From assembly GCA_963847345.1 (NCBI GenBank), contig CAWJZU010000028.1, positions 96,393 to 160,392 on the forward strand: DNA of 64,000 nt, given 5' to 3'. The notes beneath the pieces are model-generated. The model ran no database searches. It was not told the DNA's origin and saw only the letters and a list, made by a program, of their open reading frames with translations. The stretch comes from DATARH01 sp963847345 (GTDB lineage: Bacteria > Pseudomonadota > Alphaproteobacteria > ATCC43930 > CGMCC-115725). The stretch's first letter is position 1. Each line of letters opens with the position of its first letter. Positions 51,608-60,925 of this stretch are shown here, in pieces. Position numbers and translations under genes: made by a program.

Positions 51608-52808
51608 ATGCCCTATAACGGCTGTACCGTCATCGACATGGACGCGCATATCCGCGAGCGCGCCGACAAGTTCTTCAAGGACTATATCGACCCCGAATAC
51701 CGCGCGCCGTTCAACCTCTTGTGCGAGGCGGTCGCGCGGCAGGAGGAGAAAGGCGATCGCTACGCGCTGTTCGGCAGCACCACCGCGGTGATCGAGAAGA
51801 TCGAGGCGGGCCGCGCGCTCGGGGTGCGCGACACGTTCGGGATCACCTCGCGCTCCGAGATGGAGCACGGCCGCAAGGCGTTTCCGCCGGGCCGCAAGGA
51901 TGCGCTGCCGCCGATCCGCCCCGAGGTCAACTGGGACCCGAAGATGCGGCTCGAAGACATGGACCGCGCCCATATCGACGTCAACGTGCTGTTCCCGACG
52001 CATGTGTCGAGCTATTGCGCGCTGCGCGATGTCGGGTTCGAGAACGCGCTGTACCGCGCCTATCACCGCTGGGTCGTCGATTTCTGCGCGCAGGCGCCGA
52101 AGCGGCTGAAATGGACCCTCGTCGCCAATATGCGCGACGTGCCCTCGGGCGTCGCCGAACTTAAATACTGGGCCGAGCGCGACCCGAACCTCGTCGGCGT
52201 CTATATCTCGCCGCAGGCCCCCGGCGGCAAACTGCTCGACAATCCGGACCTCTACCCGCTCTACGACGCGGCGCAGGCGCTCGACCTGCCGTTGCTGGCG
52301 CATGGCGGCACGGCGCGTCCGCCCTACGGCCCCGGCACGCGCGATCTCGACGGCGCCTGGTTCCTGCTGCACGGGCTCAGCAATCCGTGGGCCGGCATGG
52401 CGGCGATGGGCGCGCTTGATCGGCGGCGGCATTTTCGACCTGTTCCCGCGCATCCGCGCCGCGATCATCGAGACGGCCGGCGGCTGGGTTCCGGCGGCGC
52501 TCGACCGCTTCGACACGCATTATCTGATGTCGCCGGGCCACGTGCCGAATTTGAAGCGGATGCCGCGCGACGTGATCGCCGAGGGCCGCTATTTCCACGG
52601 CATCGACAGCTGGGAGCGCTCGGTCGAATTCTGCGTCGAGGAATTGGGCGAGGATATGTGGCTGTTCGCGTCGGACTGGCCGCACGGCGACACGGCCTGG
52701 CCCGAGGCCGTGCAGCAGACCGTCGAGCGCCCGCGCCTCGGCGAGACCGCGCGGCGGAAAATCCTCGGCGAGAACGCGATGCGCCTCTGCCCGCGCCTGC
52801 GCGCCTGA
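51608..52808 (+). pseudogene. Amidohydrolase-2 family hydrolase (paralogue), one frameshift
   Basis: The ATG at 51608 is about 9 bases after GAGAGG. The first frame contains VIDMDAHIRERADKFFKDYI, MDRAHIDVNVLFPTHVSSYC and AHGGTARPPYGPGTRDLDGA with the metal site His. After AAMGAL (about 52418) homology continues in the next frame as IGGGIFDLFPRIRAAIIETA and FASDWPHGDTAWPEAV. Deleting the extra base at about 52419 restores 399 aa. It resembles the upstream amidohydrolase in order and length. Truth of the frameshift unproven. Confidence 0.85.
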
Positions 52809-52997
52809 CCCGGAAGAACGTTAGACCGAATCTGACGATGCCCACCGTTCCGGGTTCGCGACCTTTCTCCGATCCCGGAACAGTGGATTCTAAATATCGA
52901 CAGACGCTACCGGCAACTCCTCCGGGGCGAGTTCCGACGCGTACCCGTGATAGTCTCTGCGGAGATTGATCCGTTGTAACGATACCCTCCACAGCGC

Positions 52998-54512
52998 ATG
53001 CAAAATCAGGCGGCCGGCCCGTCACCTCCGCCTCCTTCGGGTGCATCTTTTCTGAACCGGTGGGAACCGGCGCCGGCCGCGTTCTTCACCCGCCGCGACG
53101 CCTACCCGTGGATCGTCGTCGGTACGGTATGCATCGGCTCGTTTATCGGCCAGCTCGATGCCAGCATCGTGCAGCTGATCCTGCCGACCCTCGAGCATGA
53201 TTTCCATGCCCGCCTCGGCGTCGTGAGCTGGGTGGCGATCGCCTTCCAGCTCGGCTTCGCCGCCTGGCTGCCGGTATTCGCCAGGCTGGTCGAGATCACC
53301 GGCCGCAAGCTGCTGTATCTGCTCGGCTTCGCTCTGTTCGCGGCGCTATCGCTGTGGTGCGGCTTCGCCTCCGATCTGCCGCAGCTGATCGCGGTGCGCA
53401 CGCTGCTCGGTTTCGCCGGCGCGATGCTCAGCGCCAATGCAATCGTGATCCTGGTGCAATCGGCGGGGCCGGAAAGGCAGGAGCGCGCGATCGGCATCAT
53501 GGCCGCGGCGCAGGCGGTCGGCGTCAGCATCGGCCCGATGGTCGGCGGGGTGCTGCTCAGCCTGCTCGACTGGCGCTGGGTGTTTTGGGTCAGCGTGCCG
53601 TTTGCGATCGTGGCCGGCATGCTCGGCTGGTTCGTCATCCCGCGGACCACCGACCGCAGCCCCGACCGGCGGTTCGATTGGCGCGGCGCCGTGCTGCTGC
53701 TGCCCGCCTTGGCCCTGCTGTTGCTATCCATCACCGAAAGCGTCCGTTGGGGCCCGATGTCGCCGGCGATCCTCGGCAGCCTGACGCTTTCCGTCATCCT
53801 GCTGGCGATGTTCATCCGGCAGGAGCATCGCGCACCGGCCCCGCTGATCGATTTGACGCTGTTTCGCAACATCTCGTTCGCGACCGGCATCGTTGGGGTC
53901 GTTCTGTCCTATGCGATGCTGTACGCGATACTCTTTCTGATGTCGTTCGCCTTCATCCGCGGCTTTCACGACACGCCGCTCGCGGCCGGCCTGCGGCTCG
54001 CGATCGTGCCGCTGGCGCTCGGCATCGTGGCCCCGTTCACCGGCTGGCTGCAGGATCGGCTCGGGGTCCGCACCGTATTGTTCTGCGGCATGGCGGTCTG
54101 TATCGCGGGGCTGCTGCTGCTTTCGGACGCATTGAGCGGCTCGGCAAGCGACCTGACCGGCGCCATGGTTGCGCTCGGAATTTACGGCGCGGGTCTTGGC
54201 CTGTTTATCGCGCCCAACAACAGCGCGACCATGAGCGCCGCGCCGCGCGAGCGCAGCGGGCAGGCCGGCGGCCTGCTCAATTTGCTCCGCATGTTCGGCA
54301 CCAGTCTCGGGGTCGCCGGCGCCGCGGCGTTGCTATCGTCGAGGCTGGCGGTCAAAACCGGAAGCGGCGCCCAAACGCTGGGCATGCCGGATACAATCTT
54401 GTTCGACGGCATCAGCGAGGTGCTGCAGCTACTGATCGCCGCCGCGATCGTCGCCGGCCTTACCTCGCTGCTCGTGCGGCTACCGCCGCCTGCCCCCGCT
54501 GCGGCATCCTGA
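52998..54512 (+). CDS. MFS multidrug/solute exporter of the DHA2 (14-helix) type
   Basis: 504 aa. A Pro-rich N-terminus is followed by VGTVCIGSFIGQLDASIVQL (helix 1 with the DHA2 acidic residue), LVEITGRKLLYLLGFALFAA (A motif region), GIMAAAQAVGVSIGPMVGGV (motif C, GxxxGPxxGG, diagnostic of antiporters) and 14 helices in total. It stands alone with a weak ribosome-binding site; the regulator is not adjacent. Efflux of a hydrophobic compound or acid is expected. Confidence 0.92.
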   Translation: MQNQAAGPSPPPPSGASFLNRWEPAPAAFFTRRDAYPWIVVGTVCIGSFIGQLDASIVQLILPTLEHDFHARLGVVSWVAIAFQLGFAAWLPVFARLVEITGRKLLYLLGFALFAALSLWCGFASDLPQLIAVRTLLGFAGAMLSANAIVILVQSAGPERQERAIGIMAAAQAVGVSIGPMVGGVLLSLLDWRWVFWVSVPFAIVAGMLGWFVIPRTTDRSPDRRFDWRGAVLLLPALALLLLSITESVRWGPMSPAILGSLTLSVILLAMFIRQEHRAPAPLIDLTLFRNISFATGIVGVVLSYAMLYAILFLMSFAFIRGFHDTPLAAGLRLAIVPLALGIVAPFTGWLQDRLGVRTVLFCGMAVCIAGLLLLSDALSGSASDLTGAMVALGIYGAGLGLFIAPNNSATMSAAPRERSGQAGGLLNLLRMFGTSLGVAGAAALLSSRLAVKTGSGAQTLGMPDTILFDGISEVLQLLIAAAIVAGLTSLLVRLPPPAPAAAS

Positions 54513-54536
54513 AACGGGGGCAGACGTCGGCGCGGG

Positions 54537-55817
54537 CTACACCGTCTGGAGAATTTTCTCCTTCGTGATGTCGGGCGCCAGGATTGCGTGCCAGTCGGCG
54601 TCGCGCGGCAGCACCTCCTCGCCGGCGCGGATGTGGTAGTAGCTGGTGCCGGTGCCGGCGGGGTTGCCGCCTTCCTGCACTGCCATGACCGCCGCGCGCA
54701 GCATGCGTCGCGTCTGGCCGATCGCCTTGTCGCCCGGCCCCAAATGCTCCTTCGAGCGATCGACAATGCGCCCCATGGTTTCCTGCAACGCCCGGTCCTG
54801 CTGGTTGATGCCGTCAATGCCGGTGTAGCTCTCAGTACGCTGCACCTCGCGGTTGAGACCGTAATTGTTCGACCGGTTCTGCTTGGAACGGAACGTCGTC
54901 TGGTCGACGAAATCCGGGCCGTTGCCGATGCCGTACTCGCGCCGGTCCTCCTCCGTCAGCGGCTGGTCGCTCGTCGAGTACATCCAATTGTAGACCATGC
55001 AGTTGTAGTCATCCATCGGCACCCAGATGTGCCCGGCATCGCAGGGGATCCCCGAATCCGAGCGCGACGGCCGGATCTGGTGGAACGGCATGATGAAGTG
55101 GTAGCTGCGGATGTGCACGTCGGCATCGCCGAGCGGCCGGATGCCGGCATAGAGATAGCCGTAATCGGTCACGTCGACGACCAGCTTCGGCGCTTTGCCG
55201 CGGACAAACGGGCTCGACGGCTTGATGCCGCCGCGGGTTGAATTGTCGGTCAACAGGCGATGCAGGATCGGCGCGTGCGAGGTGTCGATGCCGCCTTCCA
55301 GGGCCTGCAGCCAATTGCACTCCTCGATCACCTTCGAGACGTGGCGGCGGCTTTCCGGCACCTGCGTCCAGGCGAATTTGGGTGGCGGCGGCATCTTGTC
55401 GGCCGGGCCGAGATAGGCCCATACGAGCCCGCCCAATTCGACCGTCGGATAGGCGGTGAGGTGGATGTGCTGCTTGAATTGGTTCTCCTCGGGCTCGTTG
55501 AGCTGATCGACACAGTTGCCCTCGACGTCGAATTTCCAGCCGTGATAGACACAACGCAACCCACATTCCTCGTTGCGCCCGAAATACAGCGAGACGCGCC
55601 GATGCGGACAGAATTCGTCGACCAGCCCGATGCGGCCGTCGCTGTCACGGAATGCGACGAGGTCCTCGCCGAGCAGCTTGACGCGCACCGGCGGCGAGTC
55701 AGGCTCGGCGATCTCCCATGACAGGCAGGCGGGGATCCAGTACCGCCGCATTGCATTCCCCATCGGCGTACCGGTCCCAACGCGGGTGATCAGTTCGTTT
55801 TCCTTCGGTGGCAGCAT
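54537..55817 (-). CDS. Rieske [2Fe-2S] non-heme iron oxygenase, phthalate 4,5-dioxygenase-like
   Basis: 426 aa. The ATG at 55817 has AGGAGGAAA before it. The Rieske cluster ligands are CPHRRVSLYFGRN and CVYHGWKF. The mononuclear iron region reads CNWLQALEGGIDTSHAPILH, the class-typical N-W-x-Q-x-x-E-G-x-x-D-x-x-H motif. Rieske enzymes of this type hydroxylate aromatic or ether substrates with electrons from a separate reductase, absent here. Stands in a region of catabolic genes. Confidence 0.9.
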   Translation of the reverse strand: MLPPKENELITRVGTGTPMGNAMRRYWIPACLSWEIAEPDSPPVRVKLLGEDLVAFRDSDGRIGLVDEFCPHRRVSLYFGRNEECGLRCVYHGWKFDVEGNCVDQLNEPEENQFKQHIHLTAYPTVELGGLVWAYLGPADKMPPPPKFAWTQVPESRRHVSKVIEECNWLQALEGGIDTSHAPILHRLLTDNSTRGGIKPSSPFVRGKAPKLVVDVTDYGYLYAGIRPLGDADVHIRSYHFIMPFHQIRPSRSDSGIPCDAGHIWVPMDDYNCMVYNWMYSTSDQPLTEEDRREYGIGNGPDFVDQTTFRSKQNRSNNYGLNREVQRTESYTGIDGINQQDRALQETMGRIVDRSKEHLGPGDKAIGQTRRMLRAAVMAVQEGGNPAGTGTSYYHIRAGEEVLPRDADWHAILAPDITKEKILQTV

Positions 55818-56012
55818 CGGCGATTTCCTCCTGGTTCGTGCGCCGGGATTGCCAATTACGGCGCGTGACCACGCGACATCGGCAACACAATAGCCGATTT
55901 GCCGGCGCTCGGCAGCGGTTTCGCGCGGGTCCGGCGGTTGCGCCGCCAACAGCGGCCGCCAATGCCCGCGCGAGGCTATGATAAGGCCCGATACAAGCGC
56001 GAGGTAAAAACC

Positions 56013-56789
56013 ATGCCGAACTCGCAATCCCCCCAGCCGGAGGCCGGCGAAACCGGCGAGGCCGGAGCGCCGGCGTCGATACGACATCGTCGCGCCGGGC
56101 GGCAGAACTGCCAGGTCTGCGGCAGGAGCGTCAGCGCACACGATGTGCTGCCCGGCAGCCTGGTGCGCCCGAACATCGCCGCGCTGATCGCGCAGCGCGT
56201 GCCGGCGTGGGACCCGGCCGGCGTCATCTGCCACAACTGTCTCAACGGGTTCCGCGCCGAGTATGTCCGGGCCGAGATGGAACGGGATCGCGGCGAGCTC
56301 TCGGCCGTCGAGGAAGAGGTTATGCGCAGTGTCCGCGACGGGGCGCTGCTCGCGGAAAACCTCAACCAGGAGTTCGATCGCTCCATGAGCTTCGGCGAGC
56401 GGGTGTCCGACCGCGTCGCCGAGTTCGGCGGCAGCTGGCGGTTCATCATCTCGTTCTTCGTGTTCATGGCGGTGTGGATCACGGCCAACAGCATCTATCT
56501 GCTGTTCAACCCGTTCGATCCGTATCCGTTTATTCTGCTGAATCTGGCGCTCTCGCTGCTGGCGGCGGTGCAGGCGCCGATCATTCTGATGAGCCAGAAC
56601 CGGCAGGAAACGCGCGACCGCCTCCGCGCCGAAAACGACTACCAGGTCAATCTAAAGGCCGAACTCGAGGTGCGTGCACTCAGCGAAAAGATGGACCTCC
56701 TGATCCATCAGCACTGGGCGCATCTGCTCGAGATCCAGCAAATACAGACCGAGATGATCCAGGACATGCTCGGCCGTCTCGGCCGGTAG
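56013..56789 (+). CDS. DUF1003 family membrane protein
   Basis: 258 aa. ATG at 56013, with GAGG upstream. A Cys-pair domain CQVCGRSVSAHDVLPG and VICHNCLNGF near residues 30-90 looks like a zinc-ribbon; then NQEFDRSMSFGERVSDRVA and two helices (SWRFIISFFVFMAVWITANS and FILLNLALSLLAAVQAPIIL), with the DUF1003 signature NPFDPYPFILLNLALS between, and a coiled-coil C-terminus. Function is unknown. Confidence 0.88.
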   Translation: MPNSQSPQPEAGETGEAGAPASIRHRRAGRQNCQVCGRSVSAHDVLPGSLVRPNIAALIAQRVPAWDPAGVICHNCLNGFRAEYVRAEMERDRGELSAVEEEVMRSVRDGALLAENLNQEFDRSMSFGERVSDRVAEFGGSWRFIISFFVFMAVWITANSIYLLFNPFDPYPFILLNLALSLLAAVQAPIILMSQNRQETRDRLRAENDYQVNLKAELEVRALSEKMDLLIHQHWAHLLEIQQIQTEMIQDMLGRLGR

Positions 56790-56821
56790 CCCCTGGCGGC
56801 GATCAGCGCGCCGCGATCTCG

Positions 56822-57640
56822 CTACACCAGGACCGGCCGGTCGCCCTCGACGATGATGCGCCACAGGACGCGGCTTTGGCTGCGGTCGTAGTCGCCATGC
56901 GCGCGATGCATCGTCGCCCGGTCGTCGATCACCAGCACGTCACCCTTGCGCCACGCATGATGATAGGTGATCTCGGGCCGGATCATCCGCGCGATCAAAT
57001 CCTCCATGTAGGCGCGGCTTTCCTCGGGGTTCATGCCCTCGATGCGATGCGCCTTGGTGATGTGAAAATACACCGCGCGCGAACCGTGCACCGGATGGGT
57101 GCGCACCATCGGATGCACGACCGGCTCGCCGAATTTCTCGAAATCCTCGGGCCGCGTGTCGGTGTGGCTGAGATCGAGGCCGTTGATCGTCCGCAGCCCA
57201 TCGAGCCGGCGCCGCTCGTCTTCCGGCAGCGCGGCGTATGCGGCGCGCATATTGGCGACGCTGGTGCCGCCGCCGGAGGACGGGATTTCGACCCCGTAAA
57301 GGATGGTCGCGGCCGGCGGGCGCTCGCGGTTCGTGTGATCGGTGTGCCAGCGCTCGGCCGGATGCTGGCCGTTGCGATGCCAGATCATCCCGATATCGGG
57401 ATAGCCCTCCATGTGGTGCTGCGAGTAATGCTGCCGCATCGGCGGCCCGAACGCGGTTACCGCCTCAAGATATTGCTCCGGCGTCAGCGACTGATCGCGG
57501 AACACCAACACCAGATGCTCCGCCAATGCCCGCGACAGCGCATTGCAGGTGGCGGCGCCGATCGGGCGACTGAGATCGACCCCCCATACTTCGGCGCCGA
57601 GCGAGGGGTGAAGCGGGGTTATTATCGTGATCTCGGCCAT
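56822..57640 (-). CDS. TauD/TfdA-family Fe(II)/2-oxoglutarate dioxygenase
   Basis: 272 aa. Start with ITIITPLHPSLGAEVWGVDL; the iron ligands are His and Asp in WHTDHTNRERPP and the distal His in DDRATMHRAHGDYDRS, with the 2-oxoglutarate-binding Arg in RVLWRIIVEG. The family hydroxylates sulfonates, 2,4-D, or similar small molecules. Two tiny membrane-protein genes follow on the same strand upstream. Substrate unknown. Confidence 0.92.
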   Translation of the reverse strand: MAEITIITPLHPSLGAEVWGVDLSRPIGAATCNALSRALAEHLVLVFRDQSLTPEQYLEAVTAFGPPMRQHYSQHHMEGYPDIGMIWHRNGQHPAERWHTDHTNRERPPAATILYGVEIPSSGGGTSVANMRAAYAALPEDERRRLDGLRTINGLDLSHTDTRPEDFEKFGEPVVHPMVRTHPVHGSRAVYFHITKAHRIEGMNPEESRAYMEDLIARMIRPEITYHHAWRKGDVLVIDDRATMHRAHGDYDRSQSRVLWRIIVEGDRPVLV

Positions 57641-57756
57641 GGCGTCCCTCTCGGTCGTTCAAGACGCAGTGTAACCGCGGGGGAGCACGGACCGAATGCC
57701 GACATGCGCAGGCCGGCAATGCGCCACTTGCGGCACCCGGAAATCCCGAACCCTAA

Positions 57757-57870
57757 TCAGCGGGCGCGCTTCGGCCGCATCACGCCGATCAGCGCCGCGA
57801 CCGCAAAGGCGAACAGGGTCAGCTTCGGAAACCGCCGCAGCAGAAAAATTTCCAGAAGGCTTTTGAGCAT
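57757..57870 (-). CDS. Tiny single-helix membrane protein (37 aa)
   Basis: 37 aa starting MLKSLLEIFLLRRFPKLTLF, with a hydrophobic helix at about 18-32 and a basic end (MRPKRAR). GAGGGG is about 6 bases before the ATG at 57870. It lies 74 bp downstream of a second tiny gene on the same strand that has a similar layout: short hydrophobic helix, basic C-terminus. Function is unknown; small membrane regulators or type I toxin-like peptides have such shape. Below normal length cut-offs. Confidence 0.55.
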   Translation of the reverse strand: MLKSLLEIFLLRRFPKLTLFAFAVAALIGVMRPKRAR

Positions 57871-57944
57871 TGACGCCCCTCATTCCAGCGCCCCGGGTTC
57901 TCTCGGGGCGGGCACGATAACGATAACGGAAACTGCCGCTTACA

Positions 57945-58043
57945 TTAATGGGCCCGTCGTCCCGCGAACATGCGGATCAGCATCGCGATGCCGAGGCCGA
58001 GCAGCACCGGCGTCAGCAGCGCCTTGAAAATTCCTGCGATCAT
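57945..58043 (-). CDS. Tiny single-helix membrane protein (32 aa)
   Basis: 32 aa starting MIAGIFKALLTPVLLGLGIA and ending FAGRRAH. AGGAGG stands seven bases before the ATG at 58043, one of the best ribosome-binding sites in the window. The protein is almost all helix with two Arg and a His at its end. It precedes the 37-aa gene and is probably in the same transcript; a GCCCCG/CGGGGC hairpin lies between the two. Function unknown. Confidence 0.6.
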   Translation of the reverse strand: MIAGIFKALLTPVLLGLGIAMLIRMFAGRRAH

Positions 58044-58181
58044 TGGACCACCTCCTACGTCCCAAACAGGTAGCACTTCCGGGCGGTTCCGGCCGGAGCC
58101 GTCGACCGCGCCTTCCCGCCGTCGGCGTCAGCCGCTAAGATCGCCGGCGGCATAACCCGCCACTGTACTAAGGAAGCTACC

Positions 58182-58691
58182 ATGGCTCTTTCGATGTATT
58201 CGGGCTTCGTGCCCGTCTGCCTGCAGTTGCTCGGCGGCCTCAAGAACGTCCTGCAGAAGGCCGAGGCGCACACCACCGAGCAGAAATGGGACCCCAACGT
58301 GGTCCTCAATCTGCGGCTCTACCCCGACATGTTCACGCTGGAGCGCCAGGTCCGGCAGGTCTGCAACCACGCGCTCGGGGCGCTCCGGGTCGCCGGGACC
58401 GATCTGCCGAGCCTGCCCGACCAGGACAACAGCTTCGCCGAGGTGCAGTCGCGCATCGACAAGACGATCGCCGCGCTGCAGGCAGTGCGGGCCAATCAGC
58501 TGGACGGTAAGGAGGAGTCACAGGTCACGATCACCGCCGGCGGTCAGCCGCGCACCTTCAAGGCGCAGAACTACCTGTATCATTTCGCGATGCTGCAGGT
58601 GCAGTTCCACTGCACGACCGCCTACGACATCATCCGCCATGTCGGCGTGACGCTCGGCAAGCGCGACTATCTCGGCCAGATGCCGTCATAA
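58182..58691 (+). CDS. DUF1993 family protein
   Basis: 169 aa helical protein. Opening SMYSGFVPVCLQLLGGLKNV, then NLRLYPDMFTLERQVRQVCN, the acidic-loop PDQDNSFAEVQSRIDKT and FHCTTAYDIIRHVGVTLGKR follow the DUF1993 (DinB-like) pattern. Not known to be an enzyme; in plants and bacteria it is seen as a small stress-related protein. Its 3' end overlaps the end of the glutaredoxin/DinB-like minus-strand gene region slightly upstream of its stop. Confidence 0.9.
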   Translation: MALSMYSGFVPVCLQLLGGLKNVLQKAEAHTTEQKWDPNVVLNLRLYPDMFTLERQVRQVCNHALGALRVAGTDLPSLPDQDNSFAEVQSRIDKTIAALQAVRANQLDGKEESQVTITAGGQPRTFKAQNYLYHFAMLQVQFHCTTAYDIIRHVGVTLGKRDYLGQMPS

Positions 58692-58746
58692 CGGGTTAAC
58701 GACCTCGGCGGGGCAGCCCGGTGGCCCTGCCGAGAGTCGGCGCGGT

Positions 58747-59470
58747 TCAGCCGTCCCAGACCTGTTTCGGCATCGGCAGATCGGCGAAATCCGCGTCGCC
58801 CAGCGGCCGCTCGAACTTGACCCCTTCCATATCGAGCAGCATCATCCATTGCCGCGTGTGCTGGCCGATGTGCCACGTCGAGCGTTCCAACACCTCGTGC
58901 AATTTTTGCGGGCCGTAATAGGTCTGCACGGTCTGCTTGCGCCGATTTGTCCGGCGTCTCGCGCCACCACGCCTCGACCTTGTCGCGCACCCCGCGCCCG
59001 TAATCGGCGAGCGCGGCGGTGCTCGCCATGTCGGCCGTGTCAGCGATCGCCCCCGGGAGGGCTGCGCTGAAAAAGGCGCCGCCGGCGATCTCGACGAACA
59101 ATTCCGGGATACGGAACATGTGGTGCGCCAGCACGCGGTACTTGCGCGGCCGGTTCGGCACCTCGGTGTCGAGCCTGTCGTTGGGCATCATCGGCACGAG
59201 CGCGACCGCCGCGTCGATGAAACGCGTCATCCGCTCGACGAGCTGCGCCGGCGACAGGACCGGGCCGGTCTTTTCGTCGAGCTTAAGAAACTCGACGACC
59301 TGCGCGATGTTCTGCGCAAAGACAAACTTGTCGCCGCGCGACAATACCGGGAGCGAGCGTGCGCCGAGGCGCTGCAGCTCGGCCCGCCCGTCCGGGTCTT
59401 CCAAAATATTGATCGATTGAAACTCGATCCCACGGATCGAGAGAAACTCCTTGAGTCTCAGGCAGCTGGT
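58747..59470 (-). pseudogene. Glutaredoxin-DinB-like protein, truncated start and one frameshift
   Basis: The minus frame from about 59470 reads SCLRLKEFLSIRGIEFQSIN and continues LEDPDGRAELQRLGARSLPV, a glutaredoxin-like domain whose start is missing: a TGA stands immediately before it and the usual Cys-x-x-Cys start is absent. A DinB-like domain (QLVERMTRFIDAAVALVPMM, RVLAHHMFRIPELFVEIAGG) follows. After about 58950 the frame must shift to read VQTYYGPQKLHEVLERSTWH and the end PMPKQVWDG. The lost 5' end coincides with the start of the accessory zone. Confidence 0.65.
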
Positions 59471-59956
59471 TCAACCCGGCTGCCAGAACGCTTTCAATGG
59501 CGCAGTCTCCGGCATCGCGCGTATCCTTTTCGGAAGCGGTATCCTGACCTAGACGTAATGGACTCCCGGATAGCCGTCAATCGCGGCGCGGCATTGGGTA
59601 CTCCCCGGTTTGAACTGCATCGGGATTGTACGTGTTTCGAGACGCGCTCTGTCGGAGCGCTCAACATGAGCTGCCGACGGCTTCTGTTGCTTATGCGCCT
59701 CGTCAGGCACTTAGACATGGTGCTGCCGGACAGGATTGAATTTTGGCTTGGCAGCCCGGAAACCGCAGCTTCCCTCGTGTCTTGACCCCGCGCAACGCCG
59801 GACTTTGTACCACTGATTTGGATCAGGTGCAACCCGTTACCCAGGGACACCTTAGCAAGCCCTCCCGTACCGGGTGAGGATGATGGCGGCAGCCGGGACA
59901 TCGACCCTTGCGTTCGGGGCAGCTAGGTTAATCACGCATTCAGATAGAGGCATGGG
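59471..59956. other. Accessory-zone intergenic region
   Basis: About 486 bases with no convincing gene. Frames in it do not resemble proteins. It begins at the point where the glutaredoxin-like gene loses its 5' end and so may be a junction of acquired DNA. Confidence 0.45.
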
Positions 59957-60382
59957 TTGGGGATCATGGCTGCACCATTGCCGAACCCGCCTGCCACCGT
60001 CCCGATCGACCGCGGACCGAGTGCGGGCGGGCGACACCTCTTCAGTGCGTGGGTTTTTCGGATAGCTCAGGGTCTTCCCATTGCCATTGCGATCTGGTAC
60101 GCAGCCGCAACCTACGCGGAACAAGCTGAAGCCGATCGGCTGCAACGGCAATGTCAAGCGTACTTCAACATACTGGGAAGCTCCTCGTTTGAGATCGCGA
60201 CCGGGCTGGAACAAAGGCGCCAGAACATGCAGCAACGGAACGGTCCTGGTTTCGATCCCGATAAGTACGCTCGCGCATACATTGAATGGCAAGAGGCACT
60301 GAATAGGTTCACGCGAGGGGCAGCACGTTTGGCAAAACTCAGCGGGAAAAACCAAGCGTACTGCGAGTTTGGACACGACTGA
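59957..60382 (+). CDS. Membrane-associated hypothetical protein
   Basis: 141 aa, not recognised. One membrane helix at about 35-52 (IAQGLPIAIAIWYAAATYAE) is followed by a helical, charged C-terminal domain with YFNILGSSSFEIATGLEQRR and RAYIEWQEALNRFTRGAARL. The pattern looks like a real small protein. Two starts are possible (59957 and 59966); a GGGG lies before the second. No neighbours explain its role. Confidence 0.55.
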   Translation: MGIMAAPLPNPPATVPIDRGPSAGGRHLFSAWVFRIAQGLPIAIAIWYAAATYAEQAEADRLQRQCQAYFNILGSSSFEIATGLEQRRQNMQQRNGPGFDPDKYARAYIEWQEALNRFTRGAARLAKLSGKNQAYCEFGHD

Positions 60383-60554
60383 AATATTGCGGCGCGAATT
60401 TTCGAGCCGGTAGCCGCCATCGACCGTCGCCGGGCTTCCCCCCGGTGGGGTGGCTTCGCGTGCACGGAGCCGCCTGATCCTTTCACACGAAGCGGCGCAG
60501 CAGCATCACAAAGAAAGTGGCCGACAATCCAAGGCCGGCTACATTCGTACCGTC

Positions 60555-60830
60555 ATGAGCGGACCCGTCTCCCATTCCGAGCAAGTCGCGGCGAACATGC
60601 TGAACCGCTACGGCCTCGCCGCGATCTGGCAACTGCACCTTTCGGCCGCCAAAGCGTACCGGGAGGGCAAATGAGACGGCTGCCCGGTCGATCATCGACG
60701 TTGCCGATGCTGCCGAGCGGGTTTGGTCGCGGCATTTGGCGGAGGATCACACCGGCCCAGAGGATCGCACAGGATTGCCGCAGCAGCGGACACACGGAAG
60801 GCGCCCGAACGCGCCCCCCATTGACACCGG
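60555..60830 (+). pseudogene. Hypothetical helical protein, probable frameshift
   Basis: From the ATG at 60555 the frame gives SGPVSHSEQVAANMLNRYGL and HLSAAKAYREGK then a TGA at 60672. The next frame continues directly with ETAARSIIDVADAAERVWSR, a helical segment that fits the same protein type; one extra base near 60671 would account for it. No ribosome-binding site is obvious, and the true 3' end is uncertain. Function unknown. Confidence 0.35.
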
Positions 60831-60925
60831 GCAGCGTCAGCCTGTACCTTTTTCTTCGGAATTAGGTACGCATATAAGCCTGACCACGGCCTGCCACTTT
60901 GCGTTCTACCGGGGAGAATGCCGCC

